The notes beneath the pieces are model-generated. The model searched no databases and was not told the DNA's origin. It saw only the letters and a list, made by a program, of their open reading frames with translations. A program made the position numbers and the translations under genes. This document shows positions 21,725 through 29,906 of a DNA stretch of 64,000 nt, piece by piece. This stretch comes from Pseudomonadota bacterium (GTDB taxonomy: Bacteria; Babelota; Babeliae; Babelales; CAIQNR01). Positions within the stretch are counted from its first letter, which is position 1, and the number at the start of each line of letters is the position of its first letter. The DNA is taken from the NCBI GenBank assembly GCA_027487215.1, contig JAIYDZ010000004.1, positions 1 to 64,000 of the forward strand. Direction: 5' to 3'.

Positions 21725-23053
21725 ATGCAGCACACTTCAGGAGCGTGGGAAGCGCACTCGTTTGATCTTAACGCTCTAAAAAAACAAAATGTACCTTACC
21801 TTTCAGTTACACAATCATTAAAACTTGATGGTGAGTCGACTTTAAATGGTGCAAAAAATGCTGCATTGGTAACCATTGCTTCTTTAATTTTAACTTGTGG
21901 TGTTTCAGTACTGACCAATGTTCCCGCATCTGATGATGTGTTTCACATTATTACGTTGTTACAAGAACTTGGTGCAACTACTTCTTTTGACACAGATACA
22001 AACACGCTCGAGGTTGACACTACAGCGCTTGAAGGGTATCGAGTCACTCCTGAAGTTATGAATAAGTTTCGTGCTTCAATTTTGATTCTTGGGCCTTTAC
22101 TTGCTCGATTTGGCAAGGCAGAGCTTGGTCTTCCTGGCGGATGTGTTTTGGGTGAGCGTCCGATTGATTATCATCTGAAAAATTTTACAAAAATGGGTGT
22201 TGAGTTTAAAGAAGAAGAAGGTTTGCTCACGGCGCATACCTCAAAACTCTTGCATAGAAACTTATTACTTGAATATCCAAGTGTAGGGGCAACTGAAAAT
22301 TTAATTATGGCGGCAGCCCTGACTGAAGGCACAACCCGTGTTATTAACGCAGCGCTTGAACCGGAAGTGTTTGATTTGATTGAAGTGCTTAAAAAAATGG
22401 GTGCTCAGATTTCTATTGAAGTTCCTGCAACCATTAAAGTTGAAGGTGTGACCAGTTTAAAACCGGTAACACATGAAATTATGCATGATCGTCTTGAAGC
22501 AGGAGCGTTACTTCTTGCTGCGGCAATCACTGGTGGCTATGTACATCTTCCGCAAGCACCTGCTCATTCAATGGGACTCTTTTTGACAAAATTACAAGAA
22601 ATGGGACATACCGTTTTGATTGGTAAAGACGGTGTTGGTGTAAAGTTACGCGCAGGTACTCGCACTCACCCTGTTTCAATTCGTACTGCTCCCTATCCGT
22701 CATTTCCAACAGATTTACAGGCTCCAATTACACCGCTGCTCGCATTAATTCGTGGAACCAGCAAAATTCAGGAAACAGTGTTTGAAAATCGTTTGATGCA
22801 CGTGCGTGAACTAGTTAAAATGGGTGCTCAAATTGAAGTAGAGCATGGTGTTGCAACTATTCGTGGCGTAGATGAACTTTTTGGCACACATGTTATTGCA
22901 AGTGATATTCGTGCATCATGTGCGTTGGTGCTTGCTGGACTTGTCGCAAAAGGAACCACGACTGTTGCTGGGATCAGCCACTGGCGTCGTGGATATCAAC
23001 ACTTAGAAGTAAAATTGCGTGCGTTAGGTGCACAAATTGAACTGTGTGAGTAA
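21725..23053 (+). CDS. murA: UDP-N-acetylglucosamine 1-carboxyvinyltransferase
   Basis: First committed step of peptidoglycan synthesis: transfers enolpyruvate from PEP to UDP-GlcNAc in the cytoplasm. 442 residues. Visible motifs are LDGESTLNGAKNAAL (substrate loop, Lys-Asn pair), FRASILILGPLLARFG, PGGCVLGERPIDYH with the reactive Cys140 that fosfomycin alkylates, and a C-terminal GISHWRRGYQHLEVKLRALGA. The N-terminus carries about 27 residues before the first conserved strand, slightly longer than usual; no better internal start is seen. Together with murC at the window end and glmM it shows that a cell-wall precursor route is retained. Confidence 0.96.
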   Translation: MQHTSGAWEAHSFDLNALKKQNVPYLSVTQSLKLDGESTLNGAKNAALVTIASLILTCGVSVLTNVPASDDVFHIITLLQELGATTSFDTDTNTLEVDTTALEGYRVTPEVMNKFRASILILGPLLARFGKAELGLPGGCVLGERPIDYHLKNFTKMGVEFKEEEGLLTAHTSKLLHRNLLLEYPSVGATENLIMAAALTEGTTRVINAALEPEVFDLIEVLKKMGAQISIEVPATIKVEGVTSLKPVTHEIMHDRLEAGALLLAAAITGGYVHLPQAPAHSMGLFLTKLQEMGHTVLIGKDGVGVKLRAGTRTHPVSIRTAPYPSFPTDLQAPITPLLALIRGTSKIQETVFENRLMHVRELVKMGAQIEVEHGVATIRGVDELFGTHVIASDIRASCALVLAGLVAKGTTTVAGISHWRRGYQHLEVKLRALGAQIELCE

Positions 23054-23066
23054 AGGATAAATCTTT

Positions 23067-23567
23067 TTATTCATTCGTTAATATTCCATTTTTATTAGAA
23101 AGTCTTAATGCATGTGCGCTAAAACAGAAGTATTTTAGCTGTTTTTGGATAGGTTTTTCAAAACGAGAATCCTTTGTGTTGCATGCACAGTCGAGAGTAC
23201 AAACAAAATTATGTGCGTCCGGTGTTAGTTTACATTGGCAAGAGTCGCGATAGTTTCCTTGTGGAAAGAAGTTTGGCAGAAGTTTTCCTTTATGGTTTAT
23301 AAAACCTCTAAATCCGATTAAACCATTGTGAGGAACATAATCGTTATTACATTTATAAGAATAGTTTGTTGCACTTTTTGATTGATTTTCATTTTGACAA
23401 GCGCAGGAAAGAGTACATTTTTTTCCTTTTCTTTCTACCTTACATTGATCGCATGAGAGCTTATAATCTCCCCTTGGTAAGCGAGAATTATTATCAATTT
23501 CAGACTTTAAAAGTGTTCCAAAACTAGAAAAGCTTATAATTGTCATAAATAATAATAATTTTTTCAT
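23067..23567 (-). CDS. exported cysteine-rich protein with two CVNH-like repeats
   Basis: 166 residues, signal peptide MKKLLLFMTIISFSSFGTLL, GAGG site upstream. The mature part consists of two homologous halves. The first has PRGDYKLSCDQCKV, then CTLSCACQNENQS, then YKCNNDYVPHNGLIGF. The second has PQGNYRDSCQCKL, then CTLDCACNTKDS, then a hydrophobic end LRLSNKNGIL. The pattern GxYxxSC, LxCxC, then NGxL resembles cyanovirin-N homology (CVNH) domains, which bind mannose-rich glycans, with extra cysteines. A secreted lectin-like role at the host interface is an inference from this likeness. Confidence 0.6.
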   Translation of the reverse strand: MKKLLLFMTIISFSSFGTLLKSEIDNNSRLPRGDYKLSCDQCKVERKGKKCTLSCACQNENQSKSATNYSYKCNNDYVPHNGLIGFRGFINHKGKLLPNFFPQGNYRDSCQCKLTPDAHNFVCTLDCACNTKDSRFEKPIQKQLKYFCFSAHALRLSNKNGILTNE

Positions 23568-23669
23568 GATAACCTCTTTATAAAACCATTAACCTCTGTA
23601 TTAAAGAATACTTAATCAGATCGGTATTTCTCAATAAAAATAGCTGTATGAGCTTATTGGTAGAGAGTT

Positions 23670-24518
23670 TTAATCTTGGAAGTTTGGAGTAAGCTCAGTG
23701 AGCTCTTTGGTGATTTTTGCTTGGCGAAGTTTGTTGTATTCAAGCTTCATTGTTTCAAGGAGTGAGTTGGCATTACGTGTTGCGCCATCCATTGCAATAA
23801 ATCGTGCTGCTTGTTCCCCTAAGAGTGAATCAAACAATCCTTCATAGACTGTTGCGTGAAGGGTCATGTGAGCGAGTTTTTCAAGGATGATTTCTGGTTT
23901 GTTATACCATAGATAGTCATTCACATCATGGTTTTCAGTGTGTGTACTTTGTGGTGCAAGAGGAATGAGTGAACGTGTTGCAAAGCGATGTACAAAAAAT
24001 GATTCTGGATAGCTGTGAACAAGTTGTACTTTTGAATAATAAGGCTGTGCGTTTTTAATGAGAGAGCTAAGTTGTATACTCAGTTGTGCTATTGAACCCA
24101 TTTTCAATTCTTCAAATTCCTTTGATGATAGTCCGTGTCTTTTTAATTCTTCGAGTGTTTTTTTCCCGAGTGCAGCAATATGGACGTAAGGTTGGCAGAG
24201 CTGTTGCTTGTGTTGTTTAAGCCAATACACTAATTCTGCGTTATAGTTTCCACACAACCCTTTTTGAGCACCAATGATAATATATAATTCTTTGGGCTGT
24301 GCTGTTTGGGGAAAAAAAAGTTCAGAGTTCCATGAATTTTTATGGGCAGACAGTTTTGTAAAAAGCCCTTGAAGATGGTTTTGATAGGCATTGAGGGGGA
24401 CTTTTTGCTTATTCATACGTGTATGAAAAGAACGAGAAATCAAACGCATCGCGCTCGTAATTTTTTTGATAGTGTCGACAGCTTTGAGTCGCTGACGCAT
24501 GGCAATCAGGTGTGACAT
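23670..24518 (-). CDS. atpG: ATP synthase gamma subunit
   Basis: Central stalk subunit of F1Fo ATP synthase. The start is ATG 24518 (MSHLIAMRQRLKAV), giving 282 residues; the longer frame upstream has no family match. The N-terminal helix LKAVDTIKKITSAMRLIS and the C-terminal helix AMDGATRNANSLLETMKLEYNKLRQAKITKELTEL (shown here for its position near the end, with the usual RQ..IT.EL signature) are both clear. The ribosome binding site is weak. No other atp gene adjoins it: the flanks are an unknown exported gene and a divergent NYN gene, so it is separated from the usual atpAGDC order. Confidence 0.9.
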   Translation of the reverse strand: MSHLIAMRQRLKAVDTIKKITSAMRLISRSFHTRMNKQKVPLNAYQNHLQGLFTKLSAHKNSWNSELFFPQTAQPKELYIIIGAQKGLCGNYNAELVYWLKQHKQQLCQPYVHIAALGKKTLEELKRHGLSSKEFEELKMGSIAQLSIQLSSLIKNAQPYYSKVQLVHSYPESFFVHRFATRSLIPLAPQSTHTENHDVNDYLWYNKPEIILEKLAHMTLHATVYEGLFDSLLGEQAARFIAMDGATRNANSLLETMKLEYNKLRQAKITKELTELTPNFQD

Positions 24519-24571
24519 AACGATGTTCTTTCTACAATAAGCATTTGCTCTAAAGATACCTGTGGTAATTT

Positions 24572-24600
24572 TTGTTTGCAACTGTCTAAAAAGCTATACT
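24572..24600 (+). promoter_or_regulatory. candidate promoter for the NYN-tsaE unit
   Basis: TTGTTT (24572-24577), 17 nt, TATACT (24595-24600), 32 nt before the ATG at 24633. Confidence 0.5.
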
Positions 24601-24632
24601 CAATAAACAAGATCAAAAGACAAGGAGTCAGG

Positions 24633-25226
24633 ATGTATATTGTGGTTGATGGGTATAACGTGCTCAAGAAGGTTTCTACTGATAAAGACTGTTCAGAAAC
24701 GCAGCGTACAGCGTTTGTAAACCTTTGTGGTCGTTATGCTGCAAAACGCGGTCACAAGCTGACGGTAATCTTTGATGCTGGTCCTTGTACTAACCCAATG
24801 CATGAGCGTCAACGTGGTGTAGCTGTTATTTTTTCTGGCACATACCGGAGCGCTGATGATCTTATTATTGAGTTTATAGAAGGCCATAAAGGTAAAGAAG
24901 TTGTGGTGGTGACTGCTGATCGTGAAATTAAGGCAGTAGCCAGTCAGTATAGAGCGCAGGTGGTTGACCCCGAGTTTTTTTATCATAAAATGCAGGAGCT
25001 GATTCATCCTCCGTTGCAGGAGTTGCAAGATCATTCAGGGAGTATTATTAAACTTTCGACAGAAAGTAATCCAGATTTAGATGCTTTAATGAAAGAAGCT
25101 TCTGGGATGATAAAAGGAGCAAAAGACGAAGATTCTCGTTTTGAATTAAATCGACAACGGGACTCTCAGTCGCAGAAGCTTTCAAAAAAAATAAAACATA
25201 CTCTTAAAAAAATTGATAAACTATAA
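24633..25226 (+). CDS. NYN-domain (YacP-like) putative ribonuclease
   Basis: The start is ATG 24633 with AAGGAG six nt upstream, 197 residues. The NYN/PIN-like fold is indicated by MYIVVDGYNVLKKV (first acidic residue), HKLTVIFDAGP, SADDLIIEFI and VVVVTADREIKAVASQY, the usual set of acidic residues for metal binding. In Firmicutes the YacP/Rae1 relatives cleave mRNA on ribosomes. The last 60 residues are a charged, Lys-rich tail. Followed after 2 nt by tsaE, so clearly co-transcribed. Confidence 0.8.
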   Translation: MYIVVDGYNVLKKVSTDKDCSETQRTAFVNLCGRYAAKRGHKLTVIFDAGPCTNPMHERQRGVAVIFSGTYRSADDLIIEFIEGHKGKEVVVVTADREIKAVASQYRAQVVDPEFFYHKMQELIHPPLQELQDHSGSIIKLSTESNPDLDALMKEASGMIKGAKDEDSRFELNRQRDSQSQKLSKKIKHTLKKIDKL

Positions 25227-25228
25227 CC

Positions 25229-25654
25229 ATGGAAAAAATAATTCACAAATCAGAATTAGAATCGGTCGCACATCAGTTTGCCCAGTATGCTAGTACCGTA
25301 GCGGTATTTGCTCTTCAGGGGCCTTTAGGTGCTGGAAAAACGACGATCACTCAGGCAATACTGCGTAATCTAGGAGTAACGGGTCCTATCTCGAGCCCTA
25401 CTTATACGTATGTCTCTGTCTATCATCTTGCAAACGGTAAAACGGTGTATCACTTTGATTTGTATCGAATAACTTCAGTGGACCAGTTTATTGAGGCTGG
25501 GTTTGATGAATATCTTTATCGTCCTGATAGTTGGTGTTTTATTGAATGGCCTGAAGTTATTTTACCACTTTTAAAAGAACGAGTTCTTTTAATTCAATTA
25601 CAGTATGGCGCTACTGAAGATACCCGCATTATGACCGTTGTACCTCATTTATAG
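25229..25654 (+). CDS. tsaE: tRNA threonylcarbamoyladenosine biosynthesis ATPase TsaE
   Basis: 141-residue P-loop ATPase that drives the TsaBD complex making t6A37 on ANN-decoding tRNAs. Walker A GPLGAGKT is at 31-38, followed by the family motif ISSPTYTYV, then HFDLYRI and FIEWPEVI. The length is typical. It starts 2 nt after the NYN gene. Confidence 0.93.
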   Translation: MEKIIHKSELESVAHQFAQYASTVAVFALQGPLGAGKTTITQAILRNLGVTGPISSPTYTYVSVYHLANGKTVYHFDLYRITSVDQFIEAGFDEYLYRPDSWCFIEWPEVILPLLKERVLLIQLQYGATEDTRIMTVVPHL

Positions 25655-25660
25655 GGCCTG

Positions 25661-25688
25661 TTGGGATTTTTTCTGAGGGTGGTATAAT
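25661..25688 (+). promoter_or_regulatory. candidate promoter for the hydrolase gene
   Basis: TTGGGA (25661-25666), 16 nt, TATAAT (25683-25688), 34 nt before ATG 25723. Confidence 0.55.
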
Positions 25689-25722
25689 GAGAAACTGATG
25701 GTCATTGTAAGTGGGGGTAACT

Positions 25723-26727
25723 ATGCGTGTATTAATGGTACTTTTTACTTTTTTAAGCTTTCCTTTGTATAGTTCACTTTCAATTGGTCAGTTTGATGAT
25801 CGTACTCAATCACTGGTATATACCACTCTTTCTTCTGATATGTCTCAAGAAATTAAGATTAAAAATGGATGGCTTAATGAGTCTGTCTATTTTTCAAAAG
25901 ATGCTCAATCGGTAGTAAGTAAAGAGGCAGAACCACTAAGTTTTTACGGTGCAGTAGGGGCAAAACTGGAAGGTTTTGTCTTTAAAAGAAACAGTAAAGA
26001 GCTTATTATTGTAGTCCCTCCTTTTGGTGCATCGCTCGATCAACAAATTCGCTTTGCTGGAATTTTTAAAGAATATGATGTTATTATCTGTGCCTGTCAG
26101 TGGTCAGACTCAACGCATACTCAAAAACAGTTTTTTAATTTTTTAACGTCACCTTTGACAATGGTATTTGATGATACGATACAAGCGGTTATCAATGCCT
26201 GTCAGTGGGGGCGTGAACAAGGGTATGAAAAAGTTCATGCGCTGGGTAGTTGTTACGGTGGTATTTTAACTGCCGCAAGTCAGAAAAAAATGAAAAACAA
26301 TCAGTTTCAAGGTTTTGATAGCCTCATGTTAGATAGTACTCCTTTGTCGCTTTCATCAGTGTTAAAAATAGCACTAGAAGATCCTTATGGAGTGCTGAAA
26401 AAAGGAAAAGCTCAAACGTTTGCCTGGTATACATGGATGATCCGTACTCTAAGAATTGCATCTGTAGCCAAATATATAAGTGAGTTTTTTTTAAAAGAGT
26501 ATACAATGTCTTGCCTCTTGAAAGAATCAGAGGTCCCTTTATTATTAATGTATGGTACTGATGATTTACTTGTCCCTGAGGCTCAGTGGAAAGATTTTTT
26601 GAAAGATAACGCTACGAGCCAGATGACGGTGGTGGTCACTCCTACAAAACATCTTTATGCCAGTTTAAAAGAAAAAGAACTGTATAGAGAAATAACACAA
26701 AGGTTTTTAAATAATGAGTTGCTGTAA
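25723..26727 (+). CDS. exported alpha/beta-hydrolase-like protein with a Cys nucleophile
   Basis: The start ATG 25723 is preceded by GGGGG; an upstream in-frame GTG (25711) adds only four residues. 334 residues with signal peptide MRVLMVLFTFLSFPLYSS. Core strands are ELIIVVPPFGAS and DVIICACQW. The nucleophile elbow is LGSCYGG, i.e. Gly-x-Cys-x-Gly with Cys177. LLLMYGTDDLLVPEAQW gives the acidic residue and TKHLYASL the His. Cys in the elbow is known in dienelactone hydrolases and PHA synthases; the latter are closer by the GxCxGG pattern, but the length is short for PhaC. Substrate unknown. It overlaps the next gene by 14 nt. Confidence 0.65.
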   Translation: MRVLMVLFTFLSFPLYSSLSIGQFDDRTQSLVYTTLSSDMSQEIKIKNGWLNESVYFSKDAQSVVSKEAEPLSFYGAVGAKLEGFVFKRNSKELIIVVPPFGASLDQQIRFAGIFKEYDVIICACQWSDSTHTQKQFFNFLTSPLTMVFDDTIQAVINACQWGREQGYEKVHALGSCYGGILTAASQKKMKNNQFQGFDSLMLDSTPLSLSSVLKIALEDPYGVLKKGKAQTFAWYTWMIRTLRIASVAKYISEFFLKEYTMSCLLKESEVPLLLMYGTDDLLVPEAQWKDFLKDNATSQMTVVVTPTKHLYASLKEKELYREITQRFLNNELL

Positions 26728-26935
26728 AAAAGATGCAGGTGCATGTACTCCAAAGCGAAAAGATTATTTAGTTTGTACCTGTATGGAAGTAATGTATTCA
26801 CAGATTACAGAGGCGATCCAAAAAGGTGATGACAGCTTTCAAAAGCTCTCTGATTCGTTAGGTGTTGGCACTGGATGTTCAAGCTGTGTTGATGAGGTTA
26901 ATGAAATTCTTGAGGAACAACTAGACAAAAAATGA
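26714..26935 (+). CDS. BFD-like [2Fe-2S] protein
   Basis: 73 residues. The pattern LVCTCMEV, then GVGTGCSSCVDEVNEIL matches bacterioferritin-associated ferredoxin-like [2Fe-2S] domains (C-x-C near the N-terminus, C-x2-C about 33 residues later). A further Cys-rich N-terminus MSCCKKDAGAC precedes it. BFD domains mediate electron transfer in iron release or act as small modules of larger enzymes. Translationally coupled to the hydrolase (14-nt overlap). Confidence 0.75.
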   Translation: MSCCKKDAGACTPKRKDYLVCTCMEVMYSQITEAIQKGDDSFQKLSDSLGVGTGCSSCVDEVNEILEEQLDKK

Positions 26936-26954
26936 AAAAACTCTACATTTGAGG

Positions 26955-26983
26955 TTGAAAACTTTTAGGAAAAGGATTATCCT
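26955..26983 (+). promoter_or_regulatory. candidate promoter of the tRNA-ribosomal gene cluster
   Basis: TTGAAA (26955-26960), 17 nt, TATCCT (26978-26983), 43 nt before tRNA-Tyr. The -10 match is only moderate. Confidence 0.35.
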
Positions 26984-27026
26984 TTCAACTCACTTAAATG
27001 AGAGAAGTTTGACATTTTTGCCTTGC

Positions 27027-27111
27027 GGCGAGATTCCCGAGTGGCCAAAGGGGGCGGTCTGTAAAACCGCTGGCTCCGCCTTCGCAGGTTCGAATCCTGC
27101 TCTCGCCACCA
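27027..27111 (+). tRNA. tRNA-Tyr (GTA)
   Basis: 85 nt with a long variable arm (TGGCTCCGCCTTCGCA region). The acceptor GGCGAGA pairs with TCTCGCC, the anticodon is GTA, and CCA is encoded. Confidence 0.95.
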
Positions 27112-27164
27112 TGATTTTTGTGTACGTAGCAAAACAAAATGGTGCAAATAAGCACAAAAATTGT

Positions 27165-27240
27165 GCGGGAATAGCTCAATTGGCAGAGCGACAGCCTTCC
27201 AAGCTGTAGGTTGCGGGTTCGAGTCCCGTTTCCCGCTCCA
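27165..27240 (+). tRNA. tRNA-Gly (TCC)
   Basis: 76 nt, acceptor GCGGGAA / TTCCCGC, anticodon loop CTTCCAA with TCC, encoded CCA. Confidence 0.95.
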
Positions 27241-27290
27241 AAATATGTGCACTTGCAAAGTGCTAAGGCAAATGTGTTCTTGAAATATGT

Positions 27291-27366
<76 letters not shown>

Positions 27367-27480
27367 TTGTTTTAAAAAGGCAATGAGAGTCGTTTAAGCT
27401 TATTTTCGTAAGTTTAAACGGTTATAAAAAGTATTAAGGGGCAAAAAGGGGTCGATAATCGGCTGCAAAGGCTCTCAGGT

Positions 27481-27519
27481 AAGTAAAAAATGATTTGTCT
27501 TTTTAGACTTTTTACTTTA
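27481..27519 (+). repeat. hairpin-forming inverted repeat in the tRNA-Thr/tRNA-Thr spacer
   Basis: AAGTAAAAA (27481) and TTTTTACTT form a 9-bp stem with a second small TCT/AGA helix inside. A second inverted repeat, CGTTTAA with TTTAAACG, lies near 27392-27420. The 190-nt spacer has no gene; the hairpins could be processing or termination signals. Confidence 0.45.
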
Positions 27520-27557
27520 CCCTTAGTTGAATGTCTGTGTATCCGGTCGATGAAGTG

Positions 27558-27633
27558 GCCCACGTAGCTCAGTTGGTAGAGCACTCCCATGGTAAGGGAG
27601 AGGTCACCGGTTCAAATCCGGTCGCGGGCTCCA
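27558..27633 (+). tRNA. tRNA-Thr (GGT)
   Basis: 76 nt, anticodon loop ATGGTAA with GGT, T stem ACCGG / CCGGT, CCA encoded. The acceptor GCCCACG / CGCGGGC has one A-C mismatch at pair 5-68. Confidence 0.93.
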
Positions 27634-27703
27634 TGCTGTCTAACAGATGGCCGCGTGGTGTGCAAAAATCGAAGTAAGGAATCTGTGTAAAAGGTTTCCA
27701 ATA

Positions 27704-27862
27704 ATGGCAAAAAACAGAGTTACTACCAATCTCGCTTGCGAGACATGTAAAGAACGCAACTACACTCAAGTTGTTTCTAAAAAAAGGACAGTAGGTTCAC
27801 TGCAATTAAAGAAGTATTGTTCTCGTTGCAGAAAGCACTGCCCTCATAAAGAAACAAAATAA
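27704..27862 (+). CDS. rpmG: 50S ribosomal protein L33
   Basis: 52 residues from ATG 27704 ([15 protein letters not shown]). This is the zinc-binding form with CETC and CSRC pairs, ending in [10 protein letters not shown]. It lies between tRNA-Thr and tRNA-Trp, the usual rpmG-trpT-secE-nusG order. Confidence 0.93.
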   Translation: MAKNRVTTNLACETCKERNYTQVVSKKRTVGSLQLKKYCSRCRKHCPHKETK

Positions 27863-27880
27863 GTTTCATTGTGGTAAAGA

Positions 27881-27956
27881 AGGCCAGTAGCTCTAATGGT
27901 AGAGCGGCAGACTCCAAATCTGATGGTTGGGGGTTCAAGTCCCTCCTGGCCTGCCA
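27881..27956 (+). tRNA. tRNA-Trp (CCA)
   Basis: 76 nt, acceptor AGGCCAG / CTGGCCT, anticodon loop CTCCAAA with CCA, encoded CCA end. Confidence 0.95.
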
Positions 27957-27998
27957 AGTTAAGGCATAAAGGTCAATGATCAGGATAGGTGTGAAAAT

Positions 27999-28184
27999 AT
28001 GAAAGACGGTTTGCAATTTTTAGACGGTGTTAAACGCGAGTTTGGAAAAGTTGTATGGCCTAGTAAAGCAGAGCTTATAGGTTCCACGTTAGTGGTCCTT
28101 GGGCTTGTGACAGCGTTCGCACTGTATTTGGGGGCTCTGGATTTTATGTTCGCTAAATTGGCAGAAAAAGTATTGTCCTTGTAG
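27999..28184 (+). CDS. secE: preprotein translocase subunit SecE
   Basis: 61 residues. The amphipathic helix FLDGVKREFGKVVWPSKAEL is the SecE signature, followed by a single membrane span STLVVLGLVTAFALYLGALDFMF. It stabilises SecY in the inner-membrane channel that the many signal-peptide proteins of this window would use. Followed by nusG after 23 nt. Confidence 0.93.
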   Translation: MKDGLQFLDGVKREFGKVVWPSKAELIGSTLVVLGLVTAFALYLGALDFMFAKLAEKVLSL

Positions 28185-28207
28185 AGATAAAGAAAGTTGA
28201 TCGCGCG

Positions 28208-28729
28208 ATGAAACGTTGGTATGTGGTACAAGTATACGCGGGTTACGAAGAAGCAGTTCAAAGAGATCTTGAACGTCGAATTGTAGAATTTGGCAATGAT
28301 CTTTTTGGAAGAGTTCTTTTGCCTTCTGCAAAATCAAGAAGCATGTTTGCTCTTGAAGAAGAGCAAGAGGACGAGCGTTTGTTTCCTGGGTATGTATTGG
28401 TTGAAATGGAAAAAACCAACGATGCGCTCGCTCTTGTTTCTTCTACTCCACGAGTTTTAAAATTTCTAGGGGGTAAGGATCCTGTCCCCTTGTTAAAATC
28501 TGAAATTAGCAGAATTCTTTCGCAAGTAAGTGGTGAAGTGGCAGTTGCTGCAAAACCACGCGAAGCATTCGTTGATGGCTCAGAGGTTGACATTCAGGAA
28601 GGTCCTTTTGCGGGATTTGTCGGGATCATCAGTAGAGTTGATGAAGAAAGTGAAAAATTAACGGTTATGGTGAGTATTTTTGGTCGTTTAACGCCAGTTG
28701 AACTTACCTTTGATCAGGTGAAAAAGTAG
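28208..28729 (+). CDS. nusG: transcription termination/antitermination factor NusG
   Basis: 173 residues. The NGN domain starts MKRWYVVQVYAGYEEAVQRDLE, with LFPGYVLVEM; the C-terminal KOW domain has EGPFAGFVGIISRVDEESEKLTV. It binds RNA polymerase and couples it to Rho or the ribosome. Positioned between secE and rplK as in most bacteria. Confidence 0.96.
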   Translation: MKRWYVVQVYAGYEEAVQRDLERRIVEFGNDLFGRVLLPSAKSRSMFALEEEQEDERLFPGYVLVEMEKTNDALALVSSTPRVLKFLGGKDPVPLLKSEISRILSQVSGEVAVAAKPREAFVDGSEVDIQEGPFAGFVGIISRVDEESEKLTVMVSIFGRLTPVELTFDQVKK

Positions 28730-28738
28730 AAAGGCTCG

Positions 28739-29173
28739 GTGTCGGGGATGGCTGAAATAAAGGCTAAAGTAAAAATTCAAATTCCTGCGGGTGCGGCAAC
28801 GCCAGCTCCCCCAGTTGCTACGGCTCTCGGGCCGCAAGGCGTGAATTTGATGGAGTTTTGTAAAGCGTTCAATGCGCAAACAGCAAGTCGTAAGGGAGAT
28901 ACGATTCCAGTTGTCGTAACTGTGTATAAAAATCGTACCTTTGATTTTATTATTAAAACTCCTCCTACATCTGAGCTGATCAAGAAAAAGCTTAATATTA
29001 AAAAAGGTTCCGGAAAACCTAATACTGTTAAGTTGGGAACGCTTAAAGATTCTGATCTTGAAGAAATTGCAAAAATGAAAATGGTCGACTTAAATGCTGT
29101 TGATGTAGCTACTGCAAAGAAAATTGTTGCAGGAACTGCGCGCAGCATGGGTGTCAATGTCGAACTTGTTTAG
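28739..29173 (+). CDS. rplK: 50S ribosomal protein L11
   Basis: Forms the GTPase-associated centre with L10 and L7/L12. It shows IQIPAGAATPAPPVATALGP and the C-terminal GTARSMGV. Two starts are possible: GTG 28739, with AAGG 4 nt upstream, gives 144 residues. ATG 28748 gives the classic MAEIKAKV start of 141 residues but has no well-spaced site. The GTG is kept because of the ribosome binding site. Confidence 0.95.
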   Translation: MSGMAEIKAKVKIQIPAGAATPAPPVATALGPQGVNLMEFCKAFNAQTASRKGDTIPVVVTVYKNRTFDFIIKTPPTSELIKKKLNIKKGSGKPNTVKLGTLKDSDLEEIAKMKMVDLNAVDVATAKKIVAGTARSMGVNVELV

Positions 29174-29195
29174 TGACTGGTAAGGATAAAGCGTT

Positions 29196-29888
29196 ATGAA
29201 ACGAGGTAAGAAATACAGAAGTGCTGCAGAGGGTCACCTTAAATCAAAGGTGTTCTCTTTGGACGAAGCACTTTCTACTGTAAAAGCAAAAGCTTACGCA
29301 AAGTTTGACGAGTCCGTCGACGTTGACGTCAATGTTGGTATTGACGCATCTAAAGGCGATCAAGTTGTCAGAGGCTCTGTGGTGTTACCACATGGTACTG
29401 GTAAAAGAACTCGTGTCATTGTGTTTGCAAAAGGTGAGTACGTTGACCAAGCAGAAAAAGCTGGTGCGGACTATATTGGTCTTGAAGATCTGATCGATAA
29501 AATCGAAGCAGGCTGGATGGACTTTGAATATGCAGTTGCAACACCTGATGTAATGGGTACCGTTGGAAAGCTTGCAAAACAGCTCGGGCCTAGAGGTCTT
29601 TTGCCGAATAAAAAAGTTGGTACAGTAACATTTGATGTTGCTTCAATCGTTAAAGAACTTAAGAGCGGACGTGTTTTTTTCAAAAATGATAAAAGCGCGG
29701 TCGTTCACTTTTCTTTAGGAAAACTTTCTTTTGAACCAAGCAAGCTTAAAGAGAACGTAAGAGCATTTTTAAAAGCTCTTGCTTCATCAAAGCCAGCAGC
29801 TTCAAAAGGTAAGTTTATCAGGAAGGTCACGCTGTCTTCTACGATGGGAATTGGGACATGCATCAATTCTGACGATGTCTTGAAATAG
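29196..29888 (+). CDS. rplA: 50S ribosomal protein L1
   Basis: 230 residues. It has KYRSAAE near the start, VDVDVNVGIDASKGDQVVRGSVVLPHGTGK, and MGTVGKLAKQLGPRGLLPNKKVGTV (signature region split here only for position, about 120-145). L1 builds the mobile L1 stalk and in other bacteria represses its own operon. Downstream of rplK by 22 nt. Confidence 0.97.
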   Translation: MKRGKKYRSAAEGHLKSKVFSLDEALSTVKAKAYAKFDESVDVDVNVGIDASKGDQVVRGSVVLPHGTGKRTRVIVFAKGEYVDQAEKAGADYIGLEDLIDKIEAGWMDFEYAVATPDVMGTVGKLAKQLGPRGLLPNKKVGTVTFDVASIVKELKSGRVFFKNDKSAVVHFSLGKLSFEPSKLKENVRAFLKALASSKPAASKGKFIRKVTLSSTMGIGTCINSDDVLK

Positions 29889-29906
29889 CGTAGGGGAATA
29901 AAGATC

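Noticed and set aside
28777-29157. Long antisense frames over rplK, rplA, rplL, rpoB and pnp
   Set aside because: Mirror frames of strongly biased ribosomal and polymerase genes, without their own translation signals.
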